Below are positions 32,677 to 38,565 of a stretch of 38,565 nt of DNA, in pieces. The notes under the pieces are model-generated. The model saw nothing but the letters and a program-made list of their open reading frames with translations, did not search any database and was not told the DNA's origin. The translations under genes and the position numbers were made by a program. Within the stretch, counting starts at the first letter, position 1. The number at the start of each line of letters is the position of its first letter. Where the stretch lies: assembly GCA_937916485.1 (NCBI GenBank), contig CALFSV010000136.1, positions 1-38,565 on the forward strand, given 5' to 3'. The DNA comes from an uncultured Paracoccaceae bacterium (GTDB taxonomy: Bacteria > Pseudomonadota > Alphaproteobacteria > Rhodobacterales > Rhodobacteraceae).

Positions 32677-33501
32677 TCAGTCCCGCAACAGCTCGTTGAT
32701 GCCGGTCTTGGAGCGGGTCTGCGCATCGACCCGCTTGACGATGACGGCGCAGTACAGGTTGATCCCGTTCTTTGACGGCATGGAGCCTGCAACGACCACC
32801 GAATAGGGCGGTACTTCCCCATAGCTCACGGTGCCCGTCTCGCGGTCCACGATTTTGGTGGACTTACCGATAAAGACGCCCATCCCCAGCACCGACCCTT
32901 CGCGGACGATGCAGCCTTCGACAACCTCGGAGCGGGCCCCGATAAAGCAGTTGTCCTCGATGATGGTCGGACCGGCCTGCATCGGCTCAAGCACCCCGCC
33001 GATGCCAACGCCGCCCGACAAGTGGACGTTCTTGCCGATCTGCGCGCAAGAGCCGACGGTGGCCCAGGTGTCTACCATGGTGCCCGAATCGACGTAGGCG
33101 CCAAGGTTAACGAAGGATGGCATCAGAACGACGCCCGGCGCGATGAAGGCGGATTTGCGCACGATGGCATTGGGCACGGCGCGAAAGCCTGCGGCCTTCC
33201 ACTGGTTGTCGCCCCAGCCAGCGAACTTGCTGTCGACCTTGTCCCACCAGCCGCCACCCTGCGGGCCACCGGACTGTGGTTCCATGTCCTTGATCCGAAA
33301 GCCCAGCAACACAGCCTTCTTGGCCCATTGGTTGACGTGCCAGTCATTGCCCTGCTTTTCCGCCACGCGCAGTTTGCCGCTGTCGAGGGCGTTCAGAGTA
33401 TCCTCGATCGCATCGCGGGTCTCGCCTGTGGTGGAGGGCGTGATTTCGTCACGGGCCTCCCATGCGGCTTCAATGGCAGATTCAAGCTGGGCGTTGGACA
33501 T
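32677..33501 (-). CDS. dapD: tetrahydrodipicolinate N-succinyltransferase
   Basis: DapD transfers succinyl from succinyl-CoA to tetrahydrodipicolinate in the succinylase branch of lysine/DAP synthesis. The 274-residue product is exactly the usual length. An N-terminal helical region ([15 protein letters not shown]) is followed by [13 protein letters not shown] [13 protein letters not shown]. The left-handed beta helix of hexapeptide repeats runs from about 105 to 240 ([56 protein letters not shown], ending [18 protein letters not shown]), with a short C-terminal strand segment. The ATG at 33501 has AAGGAAG upstream. It leads the small protein gene and, beyond the Hint genes, dapE. Confidence 0.98.
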   Translation of the reverse strand: MSNAQLESAIEAAWEARDEITPSTTGETRDAIEDTLNALDSGKLRVAEKQGNDWHVNQWAKKAVLLGFRIKDMEPQSGGPQGGGWWDKVDSKFAGWGDNQWKAAGFRAVPNAIVRKSAFIAPGVVLMPSFVNLGAYVDSGTMVDTWATVGSCAQIGKNVHLSGGVGIGGVLEPMQAGPTIIEDNCFIGARSEVVEGCIVREGSVLGMGVFIGKSTKIVDRETGTVSYGEVPPYSVVVAGSMPSKNGINLYCAVIVKRVDAQTRSKTGINELLRD

Positions 33502-33570
33502 GGTCAGGCTTCCTTGGCGTCAGGGATCAGATTTTGAGGCTGTCTAGCGACGAGTGGGGCAGGGCGCAAT

Positions 33571-34512
33571 CTATCGTTCGGCGAATGGTCCGGGATCGGG
33601 GTTGGCGCCACAGACCAGAACCGCCACCGTTTCACCCGGTTCAGGGATATAGGCCCCCGAGATCAGGGCTGCGAGGGCGGTCGCACCGGCCGGTTCTACG
33701 AACTGGCGCAATTCCTGCCAAAGCAGGCGCTGGGCGGCGGCGATGTCTGCATCTGTAACAAGGACTGAGGCCACGCCCTGGGACACCGCCAGTTCATAGC
33801 ACAACCGCCCGATCCGCGAGGCACCCAGCGCATTTGCCGCGATCCCGCCAACCGACACCACGGTCTCGGGCCCTTGGGACAGGGCGGCATGCAGGGTCGG
33901 GGCTAATTCCGGTTCAACCGCGACGATCTTGCGCCGTCCCTGCGTCCAGGCCATCGCCCCGCCGATCAGGCCGCCGCCTCCGACAGCGATTAGGACGGTA
34001 TCGGCCTCAAGTCCTTGCTCCTCCCACTCCAGCATCAGCGCGCCTTGCCCAGCATGGGTCATGGGGGCGTCATAGGCGTGGATCTGCATGGCGCCGGTGT
34101 TCGCCTCATGGGACTGCGCCGCTGCAAGGGCGTCAGCGTAGGTTCCGGGCACGACGACCAGATCCGCACCGGTACTGCGGACCAGCTCGATCTTGGTCTG
34201 GCCTGCGTATTCAGGAACAAAGATCCGGGCCGGGTGACCCAAGGCGTGGGCTGCAAATCCGACCGCCGCACCGTGGTTGCCACCAGAGGCGGCAACCACG
34301 CCGGCTGCCGGGACATCGACGGACAAGAGGGCGTTGAAAGCCCCCCGTAACTTGAAGCTGCCAGTGGATTGGAGGTTCTCGAGCTTTATCTCAATCGGCC
34401 GGCCCTGCCACAATCTGGACGTGGTCAGGACCGGGGTCCGTTGGACATGGCCCTGTATGCGGTTGGCCGCGGCCCGAATGTCCTTGGGGCTGGGAGGGCG
34501 AAAATCAGACAA
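33571..34512 (-). CDS. PLP-dependent threonine/serine dehydratase
   Basis: The 313-residue product is a fold-type II PLP enzyme that deaminates threonine or serine to the 2-oxo acid, or racemises serine. Lys54 in STGSFKLRGA binds PLP. SGGNHGAAVGFAA is the asparagine loop, and VGGGGLIGG holds the PLP phosphate. No ACT regulatory domain follows, so it resembles catabolic TdcB or serine racemase rather than biosynthetic IlvA. No ATG lies near the conserved start. The TTG at 34512 has a strong AGGAG six bases upstream and gives SDFRPPSPKDIRAA, so I choose it; longer in-frame options extend far into non-similar sequence. It is divergent from the LOG gene. Confidence 0.9.
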   Translation of the reverse strand: MSDFRPPSPKDIRAAANRIQGHVQRTPVLTTSRLWQGRPIEIKLENLQSTGSFKLRGAFNALLSVDVPAAGVVAASGGNHGAAVGFAAHALGHPARIFVPEYAGQTKIELVRSTGADLVVVPGTYADALAAAQSHEANTGAMQIHAYDAPMTHAGQGALMLEWEEQGLEADTVLIAVGGGGLIGGAMAWTQGRRKIVAVEPELAPTLHAALSQGPETVVSVGGIAANALGASRIGRLCYELAVSQGVASVLVTDADIAAAQRLLWQELRQFVEPAGATALAALISGAYIPEPGETVAVLVCGANPDPGPFAER

Positions 34513-34695
34513 AGGTATCTCCTGGAACGATGGATGGCGGCAAGCTGCCACCCGGCCGCGCAGAAGGCAACTTGGACCGGTTGAGGTCCACTGCGCGTTG
34601 CTTGATCGCCTGCGGGCCCTGTGCGACAGTCTGCAAAGCTCGGCAAAGTCGTTTTCCGCCTCGCCAAGGTGCGCACCAAACAGTTGGATACATTC

Positions 34696-35541
34696 ATGAG
34701 TGATCTTCGCCGCAGCCGCTTTCGGGACAGCAAGCAAGACAGCAGAACCGCCCGCGAGGTCCCTCAAACCCCGCAAACCCTGTCGCCGACTTACAAGCTG
34801 GCCTTTGCGGATGATGCCTTTCTGTATCGCCCGGAACTGCGGCCTGTCCGGCTGCAACTGGAGTTGCTGAAAACAGAGATGGCCCTGGACGAAGAAGGGG
34901 TCGATTCAACCATCGTCCTGTTTGGCGGCGCCCGCATCCCCGAGGCGGCCAACAAGGCAGGTGCCCGGACCAAGACACTGTCCGATCTGTCGGTCTACTA
35001 CGAAGAGGCCCGGCGGTTTGCCCGCATGATGACCGAGAGGTCTCTGGCGGGAGGAGGGCGCGACGACATTATTGCGACCGGCGGTGGGCCCGGGGTGATG
35101 GAGGCGGGCAACCGGGGCGCGGCGGATGCCGGGGGCAAATCCATTGGCCTGAACATCGTCCTGCCGCACGAACAGGCCCCAAATCCCTACGTGACGCCCG
35201 AGTTGTGCTTTAACTTCCACTATTTCGCGATCCGCAAGATGCATTTCCTGATGCGGGCGCGGGCTATCTGCGTTTTTCCCGGGGGCTTTGGGACGCTGGA
35301 CGAGATGTTCGAGGCGCTGACCCTTATCCAGACGGGCCGGATGGCGCAGGTGCCGTTTCTGCTATTTGGTCGGGCATTTTGGGAAAAGATCATCAACTGG
35401 GATGCGCTGGCCGACGCCGGAACCATCTCAGCTCAGGACTTGTCGCTGTTCCGGTTCGTCGAAACAGCCCAAGAGGCCATCGCGGCCATCGACAACTGGG
35501 ATGGAGCCGGGACAAAGCGGTCCGAGATACCGGGTCGGTAG
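34696..35541 (+). CDS. LOG-family Rossmann-fold protein (TIGR00730 type)
   Basis: The 281-residue product matches the lonely-guy family, phosphoribohydrolases that release base from nucleoside 5'-monophosphates; plant and some bacterial members make active cytokinins. Key motifs are TIVLFGGARIPE at the start of the Rossmann fold, ATGGGPGVMEAGNRGAADAGG, and PGGFGTLDEMFEALTLIQTGR, whose PGGxGTxxE is the substrate and catalytic signature. An extra 70-residue N-terminal region (basic, then a helix) and the FNFHYFAIRKMHFLMRARA stretch indicate the long bacterial subgroup. I use the ATG at 34696; a GTG at 34621 is in frame but without a clear ribosome site. The biological substrate in bacteria is uncertain. 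Confidence 0.88.
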   Translation: MSDLRRSRFRDSKQDSRTAREVPQTPQTLSPTYKLAFADDAFLYRPELRPVRLQLELLKTEMALDEEGVDSTIVLFGGARIPEAANKAGARTKTLSDLSVYYEEARRFARMMTERSLAGGGRDDIIATGGGPGVMEAGNRGAADAGGKSIGLNIVLPHEQAPNPYVTPELCFNFHYFAIRKMHFLMRARAICVFPGGFGTLDEMFEALTLIQTGRMAQVPFLLFGRAFWEKIINWDALADAGTISAQDLSLFRFVETAQEAIAAIDNWDGAGTKRSEIPGR

Positions 35542-35542
35542 G

Positions 35543-35574
35543 GCAGCCAAAACCTGGGCAAAGATTTTGGCTGC
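35543..35574 (+). terminator. hairpin after the LOG gene
   Basis: GCAGCCAAAA (35543-35552) and TTTTGGCTGC (35565-35574) form a perfect 10-bp stem with a 12-base loop, beginning one base after the LOG stop. The T-rich part is inside the stem, so it is an imperfect intrinsic terminator for the plus strand. Confidence 0.6.
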
Positions 35575-35587
35575 TCTGGAATAACGC

Positions 35588-35611
35588 GAAGAATTTTCGC
35601 GAAAATTCTTC
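35588..35611 (-). terminator. perfect 24-bp palindrome at the end of the dehydrogenase gene
   Basis: GAAGAATTTTCG (35588-35599) is followed directly by its exact reverse complement (35600-35611). The palindrome overlaps the stop codon of the Gfo/Idh/MocA gene (35612-35610). As RNA it can fold with a small loop, and together with the preceding hairpin it separates two convergent genes; it could also be a binding site. Confidence 0.55.
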
Positions 35612-36737
35612 AGATGTCGCGCGGGATCCAGGCACCGTCCCTACGCGATGACCGAACGCAGGCATCGATGAACCACATGCCGTCCAGACCGGCCTCGATC
35701 CCCGGCAAGAGGGCCCCGTTCCCATTGCCACTGATGAGATCTGCCGCATCTGTATAGACGTTGGCAAAGCCTTCCAGGTAGCCTTCTGGATGACCCGGTG
35801 GGATGCGTGTCCAATTACCGGCCCCGCCCCCAAGTCCGGCCCCGCCACGGGTCAACAGCTGTTTCGGCTGTCCCAGCGGAGCAAACGTCATGACATTGGG
35901 GTTCTCTTGCCCCCATTCGATGCCGCCCTTGTCGCCGTAAATCCGCAACCGAAGCCCGTTTTCGTTGCCAGACGCCACTTGAGAAGCCCAGACCATACCT
36001 TTCGCTCCGCCTTCGAAGCGCAACAAGATGTGGGCGTTGTCATCCACCAGTCGACCTTCCCCGAACATGTGCAGATCCGCAGCAAGCGCCGAGGGGCGCA
36101 GGCCCGTGACAAACCCAAGCAGATTGAACGCATGGGTGCCGATGTCCCCGATCGCGCCACCCGCACCGGCCTGGGCCGGGTCGGTGCGCCAGACCGCCTG
36201 TTTGTTCCCCGTGGACTCAACATTGCTGGCCAGCCAGTCCTGGGCATATTCGGCCTGCACGACACGGATGTTCCCGAGGTCGCCGCGCGCGATCATCTCG
36301 CGTGCCTGCCGCATGAGGGGGTAGCCGGTGTAGTTGTGGGTCAGGACGAAATGCGCTTTTGACGCCGCGACCGCATCGACGATGGACTGGGCTTGCTCAA
36401 GCGTTGCGGCCAGCGGTTTGTCGCAGATCACCGAGATTCCGGCCTCGAGAAAGGCGATGACAGGTCCGGCATGCATATGGTTCGGCGTGACGATCGACAC
36501 GGCTTGGATGCCATCCGGGCGGCTGGCTTCGACCCGCGCCATTTCCTTGTAGTCGGCATAAGAACGGTCAGCGGCGATCCCAAGCTCTGCCGCGCTGGCC
36601 GCTGCCCGCTCGGCGTTTGCCGAAAGCGCGCCTGCAACCAGTTCAAAGCGGTCGTCGATGCGGCTGGCGATCCGGTGCACAGCGCCGATGAAGGCGCCCT
36701 TGCCACCACCAACCATTCCAAGTCTGATCCGGTTCAT
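35610..36737 (-). CDS. Gfo/Idh/MocA-family sugar or polyol dehydrogenase
   Basis: The 375-residue product has an N-terminal NAD(P)-binding Rossmann domain (GMVGGGKGAFIGAVHR, residues 7-22), the TPNHMHAG loop, and the conserved Lys107 in CDKPLA. The C-terminal alpha/beta substrate domain includes GGAIGDIGTHAFNLLGFVTG, where Asp and His are the usual catalytic residues. It should oxidise a sugar, inositol or related polyol. Its ATG overlaps the stop of the isomerase gene as ATGA. The operon context (LacI regulator, isomerase) supports sugar catabolism. Its substrate cannot be named from the sequence. Confidence 0.94.
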   Translation of the reverse strand: MNRIRLGMVGGGKGAFIGAVHRIASRIDDRFELVAGALSANAERAAASAAELGIAADRSYADYKEMARVEASRPDGIQAVSIVTPNHMHAGPVIAFLEAGISVICDKPLAATLEQAQSIVDAVAASKAHFVLTHNYTGYPLMRQAREMIARGDLGNIRVVQAEYAQDWLASNVESTGNKQAVWRTDPAQAGAGGAIGDIGTHAFNLLGFVTGLRPSALAADLHMFGEGRLVDDNAHILLRFEGGAKGMVWASQVASGNENGLRLRIYGDKGGIEWGQENPNVMTFAPLGQPKQLLTRGGAGLGGGAGNWTRIPPGHPEGYLEGFANVYTDAADLISGNGNGALLPGIEAGLDGMWFIDACVRSSRRDGAWIPRDI

Positions 36738-37789
36738 AGGCCCAGCATCCTCTTGATTGTTGCCTGATCCCGTTCTCCGCCAGCAAAGTCGTCAAAGGCC
36801 CGGCCTGCCTTCTCGATCAGATGCGAGGCGATGAAGGGTGCCCCTTCGGCGGCACCCTGTTCGGGCGATTTTATGCAGCACTCCCACTCCATCACGGCCC
36901 AACTGTCGTACCCGTACTGGGTGAGCTTGGAAAAGATCGAGGCGAAATCGACCTGGCCATCGCCAAGGGACCGGAACCGGCCTGCCCGGTCAACCCATGG
37001 CTGATAACCCGAATAGACGCCTTGCCGGCCATCAGGATTGAACTCTGCATCCTTTACATGAAAGGCGTTGATGCGGTCGTGGTAGAGGTCGATGAACGCC
37101 AGATAGTCGAGCTGTTGCAGCACAAAATGCGACGGGTCGTAGTTGATCATCGCGGCCACATGTCCGCCGCAGGCGTCCACGAACATCTCGTAGGTCGCCC
37201 CGTCAAACACATCCTCACCAGGGTGAATTTCGTACCCGATGCTGACCCCGTGATCCGCATAGTGGTCAAGGATCGGCGTCCAGCGCCGGCCGAGTTCGGA
37301 AAAGGTCTCTTCGATCAGGCCGTCGGGGCGTTGGGGCCAGGGGTAGATGTAGGGAAATGCCAGCGATCCGGTAAAGCTGACCGAGGTCGACAGGCCAAGC
37401 CTTTCGGATGCAACGGCTGCCTTCATCATCTGGTCAACAGCCCAGGCCTGCCGCTTGGCCGGATTGCCGCGACAGTCCGCCGGGGCAAAGGCATCAAAGG
37501 CTAGGTCATAGGCCGGGTTCACCGCCACCAGCTGACCCTGAAGGTGGGTCGACAATTCCGTGATGGTGACACCTGCGTCGGCGCAGATGCCCTCGACTTC
37601 GTCACAATAGGTCTGGCTGTCAGCGGCCTTGGCCAGATCGAACAGACGGCCGTCGAAGGTCGGGATCTGGACGCCCGTGTACCCCAGCCCTGCTGCCCAG
37701 CCAACAATCCCCTCAAGGGTGTTGAAGGGGGCCTCATCGCCTGCGAATTGGGCCAGGAAAACTCCGGGTCCCTTGATCTGTGTCGTCAT
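36734..37789 (-). CDS. TIM-barrel sugar phosphate isomerase/epimerase-family protein
   Basis: The 351-residue product belongs to the xylose-isomerase-like TIM barrel (AP endonuclease family 2) group. Probable metal ligands lie in SIGYEIHPGEDVFD, MINYDPSHFVLQQLD, INAFHVKDAEF and AVMEWECCIKSPEQG. It starts with MTTQIKGPGVFLAQFAGDEAPF and TLEGIVGWAAGLGYTGVQIPTFDG. AAAGG lies seven bases before the ATG. It is linked by ATGA overlaps to the LacI gene before it and the dehydrogenase after it, so the three are one operon. Such isomerases usually work beside a Gfo/Idh/MocA dehydrogenase in polyol or keto-sugar breakdown. The exact substrate is unknown. Confidence 0.93.
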   Translation of the reverse strand: MTTQIKGPGVFLAQFAGDEAPFNTLEGIVGWAAGLGYTGVQIPTFDGRLFDLAKAADSQTYCDEVEGICADAGVTITELSTHLQGQLVAVNPAYDLAFDAFAPADCRGNPAKRQAWAVDQMMKAAVASERLGLSTSVSFTGSLAFPYIYPWPQRPDGLIEETFSELGRRWTPILDHYADHGVSIGYEIHPGEDVFDGATYEMFVDACGGHVAAMINYDPSHFVLQQLDYLAFIDLYHDRINAFHVKDAEFNPDGRQGVYSGYQPWVDRAGRFRSLGDGQVDFASIFSKLTQYGYDSWAVMEWECCIKSPEQGAAEGAPFIASHLIEKAGRAFDDFAGGERDQATIKRMLGL

Positions 37790-38565
37790 GGTCTAGCCTT
37801 TGTCGTGTTGCGGTCGGGTCGTTTTAAAATGCGGTGCCGGGCCGGTGGGATGTCAATGTCTGGTGCAATCGGAAGCTCCAGCCCCTGAAGTGGTGGCAGT
37901 TCAGGCTGTCGGATCGCCTGCATGGCTGCGCGGGCAAGAAATTCGCCAGCTTCTTTCACGTCCTCGTCTACCACGATGATCTGTTCGCGAAAGTACTTAA
38001 GGAATGGAATCGCTTCTTTTGCGACAACATCGATATCGGTCCCGACGTCAAAGCCTTCGGCCTCCATCGCCGATACGACGGCCATGGTGGCATTGGCCGA
38101 CGCAGCAATGATGCCATCATACGTCGGGTCGTCCCGCAGAAGGTCACCGATATAGGCACGCACCTCATCGGCCGTGCTGTCGCTGGTGATCTTGACGGCG
38201 CTCAATAAGGTAACTCCGGCGCTTGCTGCCTCGTCCCGGGTGCCTTCAAGCATTTCGCGCCCATAGTTGTGCTCCGCCGGTGGGGCAATCAAAAGCAGCC
38301 GCTTTCGACCCCGCTTGACCAGTGCCTGAATCGCCAACCGGCCAAAGGCCTCGTTGTCAAAGTCATAGTAGGGATGCTTGTCGGACCAGATGGTGCGGCC
38401 ATGGGTGGCAAAAGGGAACCCGCGTTCCATCAGGTAGGCGACGCGGGGGTCCTCGGGTTTGATCTGGTTAAAGATGATGGCATCGGCAGAGCCTGTTTCA
38501 ACGATGTAGTGGATAGGCTTCATCGGGTCGTCATCTGCAAAGAACGGGGTGACGATCATGTGATA
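37786..38565 (-). CDS. LacI-family transcriptional regulator, N-terminus beyond the window
   Basis: The frame is open to the right edge and encodes the last 259 residues. The visible part is the periplasmic-binding-like effector domain of a LacI protein: DAIIFNQIKPEDPRVAYLMERGFPFATHGRT, then YDFDNEAFGRLAIQALVKRGRKRLLLIAPP, and DGIIAASANATMAVVSAMEAEGF. It ends with a Pro/Arg-rich tail. The helix-turn-helix (about 80-90 residues) lies outside. An ATG at 38559 is internal, not the start. Its stop overlaps the isomerase ATG as ATGA. It probably controls this operon in response to the sugar substrate. Confidence 0.9.
   Translation of the reverse strand, partial: YHMIVTPFFADDDPMKPIHYIVETGSADAIIFNQIKPEDPRVAYLMERGFPFATHGRTIWSDKHPYYDFDNEAFGRLAIQALVKRGRKRLLLIAPPAEHNYGREMLEGTRDEAASAGVTLLSAVKITSDSTADEVRAYIGDLLRDDPTYDGIIAASANATMAVVSAMEAEGFDVGTDIDVVAKEAIPFLKYFREQIIVVDEDVKEAGEFLARAAMQAIRQPELPPLQGLELPIAPDIDIPPARHRILKRPDRNTTKARP

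Noticed and set aside
1..38565. CRISPR arrays, insertion sequences, phage genes or a plasmid origin
   Set aside because: I saw no regularly spaced repeats, transposase or integrase motifs, or iteron clusters.

Overview
The window is GC-rich, gene-dense bacterial chromosome. It looks like an alphaproteobacterium of the Rhodobacteraceae (Roseobacter-like). Reasons: the gene order rsfS-rlmH-gpmI-EnvC-like-ctpA-rppH; two exported-type proteins with the Rhodobacterales kind of Hint domain; and two copies of a GGACCC..CCGGG..TATTTTGG-type intergenic element that I recognise from this family. I see no phage, insertion sequence, CRISPR array or rRNA. One tRNA gene, tRNA-Pro(CGG), is present.

Layout. 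1-2280 (+): end of a sugar ABC permease, its RbsA-type twin ATPase and a ThuA-family protein. 2296-5938 (-): tRNA-Pro, a DMT exporter, an SMR exporter, leuB and a LysR regulator. 6034-6939 (+): a short-chain epimerase/NAD(P)-binding gene divergent from the LysR gene. 6877-11300 (-): a divergent endonuclease/exonuclease/phosphatase (EEP) protein, a polytopic membrane protein, a hairpin-rich non-coding stretch, leuD and leuC. 11585-13740: a SOUL haem-binding protein and an ABC-F ATPase that converge on overlapping stop codons. 14111-19735 (+): ribosome silencing factor, RlmH, phosphoglycerate mutase, EnvC-like factor, CtpA protease and RppH. 19893-25705: a single-PDZ trypsin-like periplasmic protease converging on a two-component system, with two tandem MltB-type lytic transglycosylases upstream of that system. 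25808-29343 (-): RNase R and dapE. 29626-32316 (+): a Hint-domain protein and a second protein with a degenerate Hint domain. 32318-33501 (-): a small conserved protein and dapD. 33571-35541: a PLP-dependent threonine/serine dehydratase divergent from a LOG-family nucleotidase. 35610-38565 (-): a sugar catabolic operon (LacI regulator, TIM-barrel isomerase, Gfo/Idh/MocA dehydrogenase) joined by ATGA overlaps and cut by the right edge.

Most of the window is housekeeping: leucine synthesis (leuB, leuC, leuD), lysine/meso-DAP synthesis (dapD, dapE), cell-wall remodelling (EnvC-like, CtpA, two transglycosylases), RNA turnover and ribosome maturation (RNase R, RppH, RsfS, RlmH), and sugar uptake or oxidation at both edges. 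I found no complete anti-phage or other obviously new multi-gene system. The best candidates for something undescribed are these: the two-gene Hint/pseudo-Hint cassette between dapE and dapD; the multi-hairpin non-coding region downstream of leuD; two tiny upstream reading frames coupled to rsfS; and a stem-loop abutting the ribosome binding site of the periplasmic protease.
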